Assembly: GCA_963712165.1 (NCBI GenBank)
Contig: CAVQGY010000001.1
Span: 124,001 to 188,000, forward strand
From: B10-G9 sp963712165
GTDB taxonomy: Bacteria; Chloroflexota; Anaerolineae; Anaerolineales; UBA11858
Reading direction: 5' to 3'
Length of the DNA stretch: 64,000 nucleotides
The position numbers and the translations under genes were made by a program. Below are positions 36,905-45,958 of this stretch, in pieces. Positions within the stretch are counted from its first letter, which is position 1. Each line of letters begins with the position of its first letter. The notes under the pieces were generated by a model. It saw nothing but the letters and a program-made list of their open reading frames with translations, was not told the origin of the DNA and did no database searches.

Positions 36905-37476
36905 ATGATTTTCTCCTTAATATAGTCAGGAAAAATTATACCCGGTTTGTCAGGCATCCATCAACAACGGAAATTCCCGACTCTATCTTTCAACATTGCC
37001 TTCTGAGTACAATCCAAGACAGAGCCATAATCTAACAGCTGATGCTCCGAGTGGGTCGCTAGAATCTAGAAAACCCCTGAAGGCTTTTTCAGCCAAACAT
37101 TGGCGGCCTCGTAATGCTGTGCTTGAATCAAACTTGCCCCTATGGAAAGATGAACCAGGGAGGTAATCAACACATCCCCGGCGTCAGCGGTGATCTTTAT
37201 GGCTTCATTGGATATCACTGTTCTGGTCTAGATGGTCGGGAGTGTTATTGATTCCAATTTATCCATTGTCCTTTCAAGCGTCCCCGGATTTGTCTTTGTC
37301 ATCATTGAGATCCTGCTGGGAGGAGTGAGTCTCGGATTGGGTCTTCCCAAAAAAGGCTGACCAAGATATCGAGGAAAGGGTTTTTAAAACTTGTGATGAT
37401 AGATCGATAACCTGCTGGAAAGCTTCTTTTGTCTCTCGGTTTGTGCATGGTGGTAATTTATGATACTGGGGGAAAA
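36905..37476. other. Long intergenic stretch with a possible coding remnant
   Basis: About 570 bases between the SDR and nadE genes, both on the minus strand. It should hold the SDR promoter. The only coding-like part is a 51-codon open stretch at 37066-37221, listed separately. No RNA gene or clear terminator was found. Confidence 0.5.
37066..37221 (-). pseudogene. Possible TPR-like coding remnant
   Basis: An open stretch bounded by stops reads SNEAIKITADAGDVLITS and then LVHLSIGASLIQAQHYEAAN. This looks like one TPR/helical hairpin unit of a MalT-like regulator. It has no start codon or ribosome site. It may be a relic, or chance. Confidence 0.25.
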
Positions 37477-38382
37477 TTATAGAAGGGCGTTGGGTGCTTC
37501 CCGATAGTGAGCGGATTCTTCCATTAAGGATTTAATATACATAACCTTAACTTTGCCGAACTTCGATTTAAGCTCTTCCTCTGGAATGTTATTCTCAAAT
37601 CCCCATAGTATCTGGTCAGCCATTTCGAAGGAGCCAAGCAGGATTCCTTTATCACTCAGTCCAGGCAGGACGTCCGGATCTGCTTTTTTTGTACGGATCT
37701 CTTCCGGCAGGTTAAGGAATAATGCTAGGGTTTCCAATTGGGTTCGATAGAGATGCAAGAGAGGCATTATATCTGCAATATGATCACAGCCAAACTGCGT
37801 GAAAGTGCCGGTCATCCATTCGGTCCGGTTAGCGGACCCGATCACCATCCCATTTAATCGTTCCGCTTCCCTGAAAAGGATAACGGAGCGAACTCTGTGT
37901 TTAGCGCTGATGTAAGCATTCGCCTTCCGAATCCAGGTACCTCCTTTTCCGCCGAGTCGGGTCCGAAGGATTTCTCCTCCGCGATGTTTTAGGAGGATTT
38001 TTTGTCCAGAATCGACTACGCGGGCTTTGAGTTCGTACCCTGGAAAGTATCGCAGGGGCAGCAGGGAATAAACCCGCAGAGCACGCAGAGCCGGTACTAT
38101 CGACATGACTTTTAGTTCAATGCCGAGGGTATCTGCCATTAATTGAGCATGTTTTTTGTGCAAGGGGTTGCTGTCCCGTTCTGGAAGATAGTACAGTTTC
38201 ACTTTTTCAGCCCCCAAGCTTTTTACTGCCAGGGTTGCTGAAAGGGAAGAATCCAGGCCGCCACTCAATCCCATAACAGCAACCTTTCGGTTGAGGTCGT
38301 GAAATACTGTTTGGATAAAACTCGTTATCGCTTGAGTTGTACCCTCAGGATTGATCTGAAGAGGTTCAATAGGATAGTTCAT
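37477..38382 (-). CDS. nadE: NAD(+) synthase, ammonia-type
   Basis: 301 residues without a glutaminase domain, so it uses ammonia. The P-loop is VMGLSGGLDSSLSATLAV. VIGSANRTEWMTGTFTQFGC is the conserved GTgNksE..lGYfTkyGD region in a divergent form, and DIMPLLHLYRTQLETLA and KKADPDVLPGLSDK match further family blocks. An insertion of about 50 residues (RVYSLLPLRYFPGYELKARV and beyond) between the P-loop domain and the dimer part is unusual. It makes NAD+ from deamido-NAD+ in the cytoplasm. ATG at 38382 has AGGAG. It is the last gene of the radical SAM-DUF2344-prsW-nadE run. Confidence 0.85.
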   Translation of the reverse strand: MNYPIEPLQINPEGTTQAITSFIQTVFHDLNRKVAVMGLSGGLDSSLSATLAVKSLGAEKVKLYYLPERDSNPLHKKHAQLMADTLGIELKVMSIVPALRALRVYSLLPLRYFPGYELKARVVDSGQKILLKHRGGEILRTRLGGKGGTWIRKANAYISAKHRVRSVILFREAERLNGMVIGSANRTEWMTGTFTQFGCDHIADIMPLLHLYRTQLETLALFLNLPEEIRTKKADPDVLPGLSDKGILLGSFEMADQILWGFENNIPEEELKSKFGKVKVMYIKSLMEESAHYREAPNALL

Positions 38383-38412
38383 CCGGGTCTCCTGAATGGC
38401 TAGACGTAAATA

Positions 38413-39402
38413 TCAGATCTTGTCTGTTTGGGAGATAAGATTTGCGCGGATATACTCGATTTTTTGCATGGACTCTGGATCTGCTCCGTGGCGATCTATC
38501 TGCCTAAGCTTGTGCATCAGGTCACCGCAAGATTGATAGTAGCGGCGCACATCCTTGCTATTCCCTTCCAGCAAGCTGCGGACATGAACAAGTCCTTGCT
38601 GCCGGGCAGAGCAGGCTATCTGGTAATGGCGTGGTTGGATCACCCCGCTTTCCACTTCTGGAGCAAGATAGGTCTTCATCCAGCCTTGTTCCCGCTTGAT
38701 AAGAAGCAGGATCAGGATGAATAGCCCCAGATAACCGCTCCAGTCCCAGATCAAATTCAGGAAAGAAGCCGCCCCAATATTGGCGACCAGAACAGCGAAT
38801 AGATTGTGTATCAGGTGAAATGCGATAGCAAAAGCCCATCCCAGGAGCGGGAATACCCACCGCCATATGGTATCCCTTGATTGCCGACTGAGAGCAAAAC
38901 CCAGTCCGGTGAATGCGGTGTAGAAAGGGTGCTGCCAGCCGACCAGGAAGGCTCTGATCAAGGTGATCTCAAATATTCCTTGGAAACCGTTTGGAAGGAA
39001 TCCAAATTGATGGATATACCAGACATTTTCAGACGCTGCAAAGCCTAAGGCAGCGATTCCTCCGTAAACGATTCCATCAAGCGGGGAGTCAAAATCGGGT
39101 CGGAAAAGCACAAAGACGATCAGAACAGCCGCGCCTTTGAGGGTTTCTTCCACGATTGGTGCGATAAGAGTTGATGTGGCAAGCTGCGTAGCCAGATTGC
39201 TCTGGGTGAGCATTAATAAACCGATACTGGATAGGGTGTTGATGGTAAAGGCGGCCCCTGCTGCGATCAAAGCGCCCCAGAGGAACATGCCAACCAGCAG
39301 CTTAAGGGGCTCTTTTTCGTACCTGTCCAGATAGTACAAGAACAAGGCATACAGAACCATGGGTGTAAATCCGGCAGCAAATGAGAGCAGATAACCTGTC
39401 AT
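38413..39402 (-). CDS. prsW: PrsW-family intramembrane metalloprotease
   Basis: 329 residues, eight or so membrane helices, then a cytoplasmic tail of about 80 residues. The PrsW motifs are present: APIVEETLKG (EExxK), DGIVYGGIAALGFAASENV (second motif, Glu), HPFYTAFTGLGFALS and AFHLIHNLFAVL (His residues). The B. subtilis relative cleaves the anti-sigma factor RsiW; no sigma/anti-sigma pair is in this window, so the substrate is unknown. Its ATG overlaps the stop of the DUF2344 gene (ATGA), showing translational coupling. Confidence 0.92.
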   Translation of the reverse strand: MTGYLLSFAAGFTPMVLYALFLYYLDRYEKEPLKLLVGMFLWGALIAAGAAFTINTLSSIGLLMLTQSNLATQLATSTLIAPIVEETLKGAAVLIVFVLFRPDFDSPLDGIVYGGIAALGFAASENVWYIHQFGFLPNGFQGIFEITLIRAFLVGWQHPFYTAFTGLGFALSRQSRDTIWRWVFPLLGWAFAIAFHLIHNLFAVLVANIGAASFLNLIWDWSGYLGLFILILLLIKREQGWMKTYLAPEVESGVIQPRHYQIACSARQQGLVHVRSLLEGNSKDVRRYYQSCGDLMHKLRQIDRHGADPESMQKIEYIRANLISQTDKI

Positions 39403-40052
39403 TGGTTCTGTGTGTCAGATCTAAGTAGAATCTCTTCCCGATTGATCATAGCTTCTAGAGGTGGGATGCCCAGGGCATCCAGGATTTCATCGGGCCGGCC
39501 CGTTGCGCCGGGAAGCATAGAAAGCTTGGCTTCAAGAACTGTCGTGCCGGGCACTTCTTGTTGGATCAGGCTAAGCTCTTGGATCAAAGGGCGCAGATCA
39601 TATTTTTTTCCCTTTCTCGTCCGTTTGAGGGTTTTTGCACTCATTAAATCATTGATGCGTGTTTCCAGCTTTGGAAAAGTCTGGGTCAGTATCATCCGAT
39701 AAGTAGCTGCCTGGACCAAAGAGGGAAGTTTACCTCCTCGAAGGAGGGTGATTTCGTTGACTTCCTGAACGACTAATCCAGGCGGTAAGGCAGGATCCAG
39801 GGAAGAGCAAAAACTTTTTTGGGAGATGCTTTCTGAAAGCCAGAAATCGCCAATTTCTCCAGTGCTTGTAAAACCCAGGGGAAGGGGAGCAGCCAGATTG
39901 ATCACCGGCCGGGGATTGAAACCTTCGCTATAGGATAACGGCAACCCGCTCCGGCGGAAGGTTCGCTCCCAGGTCAGGATCAGATCCAGGTGGCTTGTGA
40001 AGCGCATGGCCTCGGTTTTCGCAAATCTTATTCTCCAGCGCTGCATTTTCAT
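39399..40052 (-). CDS. DUF2344 (TIGR03936-type) radical-SAM-linked protein
   Basis: 217 residues. The signature WRIRFAKTEAMRFTSHLDLI and then RSGLPLSYSEGFNPRPVINL is that of the DUF2344 family, which nearly always follows a TIGR03960-type radical SAM gene, as here. The function is not established; the pair is often near RNase G and ribosomal genes in Firmicutes, which suggests RNA or ribosome modification. The ATG at 40052 lies just after the radical SAM stop, with AAGGA inside the end of that gene; the longer frame open to 40100 overlaps that gene and is not preferred. Confidence 0.92.
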   Translation of the reverse strand: MKMQRWRIRFAKTEAMRFTSHLDLILTWERTFRRSGLPLSYSEGFNPRPVINLAAPLPLGFTSTGEIGDFWLSESISQKSFCSSLDPALPPGLVVQEVNEITLLRGGKLPSLVQAATYRMILTQTFPKLETRINDLMSAKTLKRTRKGKKYDLRPLIQELSLIQQEVPGTTVLEAKLSMLPGATGRPDEILDALGIPPLEAMINREEILLRSDTQNQ

Positions 40053-40057
40053 AGGGG

Positions 40058-41947
40058 TCAGTTTTCCTTGGCGGATCGAGACACTTCCGGACAAAGCCAT
40101 AATTCCCCGGGATGCTCATGGCGGAGATCGTTATATACGTGAAGGATACCGCAAGCAAAACAATCCTCCCTGCAGTCAGCTCGTGTTTTTCCCTCCAGGC
40201 TCCATTGATAATCTTGCAGCAGGAAGGATTTTTTGACTCCTGTGTCTAAGTGGTCCCAGGGGAAGGCTTCATCTTGACTGCGTTCGCGGGAAGTATAAAA
40301 AGCGGGATCGATGCCTGCTGTATCGAAGGCAGACAGCCAACGGTCAAAATCAAAATATTCCTGCCAGGCATCAAAGCGGGCACCATTCTTCCAGGCTTGA
40401 ATTATCACATCGGCTAGGCGGCGGTCTCCCCGTGAAAGCCACGCTTCAAAATGGGTTTCCCTGGGATTATTCCAGTTCAGTTTCAATCCCTTACCGCGGA
40501 TCTCTGATTGGAGCAAGTTGATCTTTTCCTGGATCTCCTCCCTGGATGCAGCTGCAACCCACTGGAAGGGCGTATGAGGTTTGGGAACAAAGGTGCTGAT
40601 ACTGGCGTTGACCTTAGCGCGTTTACCGATGATATCCTTGCCGATTGAGAGTACACGCTTTGATAGATCGGCGATAGCCTGAACGTCTTCCATTCTTTCT
40701 GAGGGGTGACCGATCATAAAATACAGCTTGATTGTATGCCACCCGCGGCTATATATTTCCCGGGCAGTATCCAGAAGTTGTTGATCGGAGATGGGTTTAT
40801 TGATGATCCCCCTCAGACGTTCTGTAGCAGCTTCTGGAGCGAGAGTAAACCCGCTGCGCCTTTTTCCAGATAGGGAATCCATAAGATCAACGGAGAGGGA
40901 CTCAATGCGCAATGAAGGCAGGGAGATATAGATATTATCCTCTGCAAACCGTTCATTGATGGCGTCGATCAATGGTATGATCTGCGTATAGTCAGAAGAG
41001 GAAAGAGAAAGGAGCCCGATCTCGGTATAGCCGGTATTGGGAATCAGTGACTCCATAGCTGAGAGGATTTCCTCAACTGGGCGTTCACGAACAGGCCGGG
41101 TGACGATACCAGCATGGCAAAATCGGCATCCTCTAGTACAGCCCCGCATTATTTCCAAGGAGGCTCGGTTGTGAACAGTATCAATATAAGGCACGATGGG
41201 TTTTAACGGAGGCGAAGGCAATTTGCCAACTATCCTCTTGGTGATTCGATCAGGCGCCCCATGGTTGATCTTTTCAAGGTGAGAAAAAAGACCACCATTA
41301 TGATAAACAGGCCTGTAAAATGAGGGGATATAAAGGCCTTGGATCTTCGACAGCTCTTCGAGTTTTTCTTCCCTGGTAGAGTTTTCCGGGAGTTTGGCTA
41401 GGGCCTCAAGGATTTCCATTGTGACTTCTTCGCCTTCGCCAAGAACAACAGCATCAAGGAAAGGGGCAACGGGCTCGGGGTTAAAGGTAGCATGGCCACC
41501 TGCGATTACCAGGGGGTGGAAATCATTGCGGTCTGATCCATTGAAGGGGATTTCCGCCAGATCGAGGGCGTTGAGGAAGTTTGTGTATAAACTTTCGTAT
41601 GGCAAGGATACAGCCAGGATATCAAAATCGCTGACAGGTCTTTTAGATTCAAGCGAATGGAGAGGAATGCCCTCAGAGCGCATATATCCTTCCATATCTG
41701 TCCAGGGAAGGAAAACCCTTTCGGCCAGATAATCTTCGGATCTGTTGATCAGATCGTAGAGAACGATTAATCCCAGATTGGACATGCCCAGGTCGTAGAT
41801 CTCTGGAAACAGCAGGGCAGTCTTTAGCTTGGTATGCTGCCAATCCTTTAGGATCTGATTGTACTCGCCGCCTGTATAGCGCCCAGGTGATTCCACAAGG
41901 GGCAGTATCTTATGTAATTTTGATGTGATCTGTGGTGGATCTATCAT
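40058..41947 (-). CDS. TIGR03960-type B12-binding-like radical SAM protein
   Basis: 629 residues. An N-terminal cobalamin-binding-like Rossmann domain (LFPEIYDLGMSNLGLIVLYD, VIAGGHATFNPEPVAPFLDA, VVLGEGEE) is followed by a radical SAM core with the cluster motif CTRGCRFCHAG. Conserved blocks IGLLSLSSSDYTQI and LAPEAATERLRGIINKPIS match this family. A C-terminal Cys cluster (DCREDCFACGILH) probably binds a second iron-sulfur cluster. The reaction is unknown. It is the first gene of a four-gene run with DUF2344, prsW and nadE. Confidence 0.94.
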   Translation of the reverse strand: MIDPPQITSKLHKILPLVESPGRYTGGEYNQILKDWQHTKLKTALLFPEIYDLGMSNLGLIVLYDLINRSEDYLAERVFLPWTDMEGYMRSEGIPLHSLESKRPVSDFDILAVSLPYESLYTNFLNALDLAEIPFNGSDRNDFHPLVIAGGHATFNPEPVAPFLDAVVLGEGEEVTMEILEALAKLPENSTREEKLEELSKIQGLYIPSFYRPVYHNGGLFSHLEKINHGAPDRITKRIVGKLPSPPLKPIVPYIDTVHNRASLEIMRGCTRGCRFCHAGIVTRPVRERPVEEILSAMESLIPNTGYTEIGLLSLSSSDYTQIIPLIDAINERFAEDNIYISLPSLRIESLSVDLMDSLSGKRRSGFTLAPEAATERLRGIINKPISDQQLLDTAREIYSRGWHTIKLYFMIGHPSERMEDVQAIADLSKRVLSIGKDIIGKRAKVNASISTFVPKPHTPFQWVAAASREEIQEKINLLQSEIRGKGLKLNWNNPRETHFEAWLSRGDRRLADVIIQAWKNGARFDAWQEYFDFDRWLSAFDTAGIDPAFYTSRERSQDEAFPWDHLDTGVKKSFLLQDYQWSLEGKTRADCREDCFACGILHVYNDLRHEHPGELWLCPEVSRSAKEN

Positions 41948-41997
41948 ATGGAGAACTCATTGATTAACCTAGCGGGCATTATACCAAAGCGAGATTT

Positions 41998-42030
41998 TAA
42001 AAAAAAAGTTCCAGGCCATGACCTGGAACT
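41998..42030 (-). terminator. Terminator of ndk
   Basis: The stem AGTTCCAGG/CCTGGAACT with a six-base loop is followed on the minus strand by nine T residues. Confidence 0.92.
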
Positions 42031-42052
42031 GACTAGCTTGACGAAGAAATCT

Positions 42053-42502
42053 TTATTCAAGTACCCAGGGAGCGATAGCCTGGTCCCAATCGACTAATTC
42101 GACATCAGAAAACCACAGGGCGACTTCTTTCTCACCATTTTCGGGGGAATCTGAGGCATGCGTTAGGTTCCTGCCGATCTCTAATCCAAAATCATGTCGG
42201 ATCGACCCCGGGGCAGCTTCTGTGGGTCGTGTGGCACCCATGGTTTGGCGGATAGCTGCGACTGCGTCGGGTCCATCCCAAGCCATGGCCATCACTGGTG
42301 CTGAGGTGATGTAATCCAGGAGCGACTCGTAGAACGGTTTGCCTTGGTGGATTCCGTAATGTTCTTCAGCTAACGCCCTCGGCACTTGGAGGAACTTCCC
42401 CCCAATCAATCGTAGACCTCTTCTCTCGAGCCTTTTTATGATCTCGCCGATCAATCCTCTTTGGACTCCATCCGGTTTCACTAAAACCAATGATCTCTCC
42501 AC
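42053..42502 (-). CDS. ndk: Nucleoside-diphosphate kinase
   Basis: 149 residues, the normal length. MERSLVLVKPDGVQRGLIGE carries the conserved start with the nucleotide-binding Lys. GPDAVAAIRQTMGATRPTEA and APGSIRHDFGLEIGRN are the usual blocks. The phospho-accepting His is in NLTHASDS, where most enzymes have HGSDS, a minor Gly-to-Ala change. It balances NTP pools in the cytoplasm. The start is a GTG at 42502 with GGAGG five bases before. It has its own terminator. Confidence 0.97.
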   Translation of the reverse strand: MERSLVLVKPDGVQRGLIGEIIKRLERRGLRLIGGKFLQVPRALAEEHYGIHQGKPFYESLLDYITSAPVMAMAWDGPDAVAAIRQTMGATRPTEAAPGSIRHDFGLEIGRNLTHASDSPENGEKEVALWFSDVELVDWDQAIAPWVLE

Positions 42503-42601
42503 TTATTCCTCCGCTGCATTGAAACTAAAATATCAGGGTTAAGTATACATGGAATGGGGATACTTGGGAATAGTAGCGGCTGATAGACCTCAACAAATAA
42601 C

Positions 42602-42630
42602 AAAAAAGGACGGGAGAATTCCCGTCCTTT
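42602..42630 (-). terminator. Terminator of the acidic Trp-motif protein gene
   Basis: The stem GGACGGGA/TCCCGTCC with an AATTC-type loop is extended by A and T runs on either side. It lies 20 bases after the stop codon on the minus strand. Confidence 0.88.
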
Positions 42631-42650
42631 TACTTTTTTATAGGTCTGGT

Positions 42651-45600
42651 TTATGATAGTAGATCCTCTGCCTTCGAGTAAGCTTCCAGCGCTTGATCAA
42701 GCATATCTTTTTGCATATAAGCATCACCAAGGGTTCTTTGGATGGATATCTCCAGGGGATGATCCAGTGCTGCTTTTTGAAGATCGCCGATCACTTCATC
42801 AAGGAACTTCTTTTTCTTTACCAGAGATGTGTAAAGCTCCGTTGCATCGCCTATCAATCTATCACTGACTCTGGCCCGGGCAGTGACTAACATTTCTTCG
42901 TAATTCTCTGATTTGGCTGGTTTCCTGGTCGTTTTCTGACTGGGTGCCTGCGGAGCAGTTATGGGTGTTGGAGGAGGCGTTGGTGCTGGTTCTTCACCAT
43001 CCAGCTTGACATCGCTGATGAACACTTCTGGTTTCAGGATCTCGATTGTTTGTGAATCTGTGATCTCTGGAACATTTTTAAGATCAGAAATATCTTTATA
43101 TGGGCCGTTCTTTTCTCGGTAAGATACTATTCCTTTGGCTACTTGGTGACTTATCCCCAGAATCCCTTCCAGTTGGGAGATAGCCGCTTTATTCAGGTCT
43201 AGAGGCGTTCTGGAACCAGCTGGTGTATCAGTCGCGGATAACCAAGTATATTCATCCTCGACCGGTTCTTCCTGGTCATTTTCCGGGCGTTCACCCTCAC
43301 CGAAACCTGCCAGCCATTCTGGTATTTCAACTTCCTTTTCCTCGCCTCCAGCGAGTTCGTCAGTATAAAAATCACCCTCAAGTGGCGATGTTGCCTTCAT
43401 CCAGGAAGGCTCAACTTCTGGAGCTTCTGCTTTTGTCTTGGACCAGTCCGGAACTTCATCTTCTTTGGATTTCAGTTTCTCATCTATTTCAAGATCGGCT
43501 AACCAGCCTTCATCTGGAGTGTCAAAGTCTTTGACCTCTTCCGGGTCCAAGCTCTCACTGCTTTGTGAAGCTTCACGTTCCAGGTCAGCTAACCACCCGG
43601 AGTCTTCTTCCTTTGGCGGAGATGGATCCGGAGAATCATTAGCCTGGCGGACGGCCGAGAGTTTTTCCAACCAAAGCATCGCGGTGGTCTGGGGATCTTC
43701 TTCATTCTTCAGATCTTCCATCCATCTTGGTACAGAATCTCCAGGATCAAGCTCATCTGTATAACGCTTGATCTCATCCTTGATATCAACGTTGCCACCC
43801 TGGTTTACAAACTGTTGAAGCCAGAGCACAGCTGTTTCTTGAGGATCTTCCTCTTCCTTGAGATCGGCCAACCATTGGGGAACATCGTCTTCAGGCGCGA
43901 TTTCAGAGGCCTCTTTGAGCCTATCAAGCATACCGCCAACGACGATTGGGTCTTCCCGAAGATCGTCTGCTGATTCTTCAGGAACGTCTTCAAGTTCGAT
44001 TGGTGGTGCGAAGAGATCGCTCTCAGGAATGCCTTCTCCCTGGTCCAGTTTTGAGAGCCAATCGGCATCTTCTTCCTGTTTTTCTTCAATTTTGTTCAGG
44101 TAATCGATTTCAGCATCGTTCAGATCATGGTCAGATTTACGGATGGCCTCTTCAAGTGAAACAGCTTGGTCAGTATCCTCTTTAAGCTCAGATAGCCAAT
44201 CAGGGAAGTCCTCTGATGTATCGTCTTCCATAATCTCCTCGGGCGGGAGATATTTAGCTGTCTCCAACTCTACAGGCGCAGATACCTCCTGTCCTGGATC
44301 TGAGATCGAGTCTCGCAGATCTGCTAGATCTTCAAGATCTTCAAGATTGGTTTCACCTTGCAGTTCCTCCATGTCATCTAGCCAATCGACAATTTCGTTT
44401 TCTTGAGCGGCGATCTCGTCGCGGGTGCCTTCGGGAGGTTTCTCGCTGATCTGATCCAGCCAGGAATCTTGGCTTTCAAACTCATCTTCGGTTGTTGGCT
44501 GGTCCGGGTCTTCAAAAGCTTCAAAATAATCTGGAAGGGGCTGTTCACCTTCCTCTTGTTCACTCGCCTCGCCGATCACAGAAAGCCATTCCGGTACCTG
44601 GGCATTAAGCGTTTCGTCGTTTGGTGAAACCCCTTCAAACTCTGGTGCAGGGTCAATCCCTAATACTTGTTCATCCAGGCTTGGTATATCTGGTACCTGA
44701 GCTGGGCGTTCAGAGTCTTGATCTGGGGGTTCTTCGGCAACCTCTTCCATTGATGGCATCTGATCTGCCCTGGTTTCGGATATCTCGCCTGGTATCGTGT
44801 CCAACCATTCTATGTCATCGGTTTTGTCTTCAGGATCAAGGGAGCTATCCTCAAAATCTCGCAACCAATCTGGCAGATCATAGGTGTCATCCTTGGTCGC
44901 AGAGATTGGTTCTGCGGATTCCTTAGGTGGGGCTTCTAAGGTGTCACTTAATTCAACTTCATCTGAAGTCCGAAGCCAATCTGGTATGCTTTCGTCTTGG
45001 CTTTCAGGAAGTGGTTTTTTCTCTTCTGAGACGGGCGCCGCTGTCTCTTCAACGAAATCCTGCTCGTCTGGCTGATCATCACCCAGTTCTTTTAACCATG
45101 ATGGTAATTCGCTCTCCATGGATTCTATTTCATCTTGCCTGAAGAGTTTTTCCGGTTCGTTTGTTTCAGGCACGAGATCTGAAGCAACCAGATCCTCAGA
45201 TAATTCTGCTTGGGAACTATCATCAGGGGGAGGTTGCTCTTCTCTCTCGAGTGCTATTTCATCGATCCAGGCCAGTTCATCCACGGGTTCTTCTATGATC
45301 TCTGGTTCCTCGGTTGGAAATCCTCTGGAAGCTTGAAGTTCTTCTTCGGTAGCTCGCAGGTTTTCAGGCATATTCTCCAGCCACGCTACGGCGGTTTCCT
45401 GAGAATCTTCATCGAGCTCCAGATTCTCTAGCCAGGTAGGAATATCAAACTTAGCTTCTTTTATCGGTTCTTCTTCCTCCTCCTGGATTTGATCTGTATC
45501 CGATTCAATAGTGGGCGATTCCATTGAAGGGGGGGGGACAAGATCACCGGTTGTGATGAATGGTTCATCAACATCGAGACCTTCAAAAGCAGGGATGGCG

Positions 45601-45845
45601 TTCGGGTCTGAACTGAATCCTTCAGGTGCAGCATCTTCTAACCAGGCAGGAATATCTGCAGGAACGATTTCATCTTCGTCATCATCCAGGTCATCAAAGA
45701 TCGGTTTGGATTCATCGAAAGTCCCGCTGGACGTTTCCCAGCCAGCATCTTTCATCCAATCCGGTATATTCTCGTTTTGGTCGCTGCTGCCTGGGTCCGG
45801 ATTCTGATTTTCCGGTATCGGGGAGCCATTATAGTCGTCTGCCAT
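42651..45845 (-). CDS. Giant acidic Trp-motif protein with C-terminal HhH and TPR
   Basis: 1064 residues. The first 860 or so are extremely acidic and low in complexity, with no signal peptide or membrane helix. They carry about 23 short motifs of the form (P/D/A)-x-W-(L/M/I)-x-x-(L/I/M), such as IPDWMKDAG, IPAWLEDA, IPTWLENL, LPSWLKEL, IPDWLRTS, FPDWLSEL, VPQWLADL and IPEWLAGF. Three longer units repeat as E-D-x-Q-(E/T)-T-A-x-x-W-L (SQETAVAWLENM, PQETAVLWLQQF, PQTTAMLWLEKL). A ComEA-like helix-hairpin-helix follows (about 880-937: LDLNKAAISQLEGILGIS, GPYKDISDLKNVPEI), then a Pro linker and two TPR-like helices at the end (QRTLGDAYMQKDMLDQALEA). The layout suggests a disordered chain of docking sites with a DNA- or protein-binding end. 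No function is known. A TPR gene lies upstream on the same strand. Confidence 0.88.
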   Translation of the reverse strand: MADDYNGSPIPENQNPDPGSSDQNENIPDWMKDAGWETSSGTFDESKPIFDDLDDDEDEIVPADIPAWLEDAAPEGFSSDPNAIPAFEGLDVDEPFITTGDLVPPPSMESPTIESDTDQIQEEEEEPIKEAKFDIPTWLENLELDEDSQETAVAWLENMPENLRATEEELQASRGFPTEEPEIIEEPVDELAWIDEIALEREEQPPPDDSSQAELSEDLVASDLVPETNEPEKLFRQDEIESMESELPSWLKELGDDQPDEQDFVEETAAPVSEEKKPLPESQDESIPDWLRTSDEVELSDTLEAPPKESAEPISATKDDTYDLPDWLRDFEDSSLDPEDKTDDIEWLDTIPGEISETRADQMPSMEEVAEEPPDQDSERPAQVPDIPSLDEQVLGIDPAPEFEGVSPNDETLNAQVPEWLSVIGEASEQEEGEQPLPDYFEAFEDPDQPTTEDEFESQDSWLDQISEKPPEGTRDEIAAQENEIVDWLDDMEELQGETNLEDLEDLADLRDSISDPGQEVSAPVELETAKYLPPEEIMEDDTSEDFPDWLSELKEDTDQAVSLEEAIRKSDHDLNDAEIDYLNKIEEKQEEDADWLSKLDQGEGIPESDLFAPPIELEDVPEESADDLREDPIVVGGMLDRLKEASEIAPEDDVPQWLADLKEEEDPQETAVLWLQQFVNQGGNVDIKDEIKRYTDELDPGDSVPRWMEDLKNEEDPQTTAMLWLEKLSAVRQANDSPDPSPPKEEDSGWLADLEREASQSSESLDPEEVKDFDTPDEGWLADLEIDEKLKSKEDEVPDWSKTKAEAPEVEPSWMKATSPLEGDFYTDELAGGEEKEVEIPEWLAGFGEGERPENDQEEPVEDEYTWLSATDTPAGSRTPLDLNKAAISQLEGILGISHQVAKGIVSYREKNGPYKDISDLKNVPEITDSQTIEILKPEVFISDVKLDGEEPAPTPPPTPITAPQAPSQKTTRKPAKSENYEEMLVTARARVSDRLIGDATELYTSLVKKKKFLDEVIGDLQKAALDHPLEISIQRTLGDAYMQKDMLDQALEAYSKAEDLLS

Positions 45846-45958
45846 AATTCACACTTATTCCTTGATAAAGGATTTTTCCACTTTGGATCATCCCAGTCCT
45901 ATCCACGTGGAATTGTATGCATTCCTATTCTAATATAAACCGACATCTTTCCGGTCTT

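Noticed and set aside
42651..45845. Plus-strand frames of 60-110 codons opposite the acidic Trp-motif gene
   Set aside because: They are Ser-rich complements of Glu/Asp codons, a typical antisense artefact.
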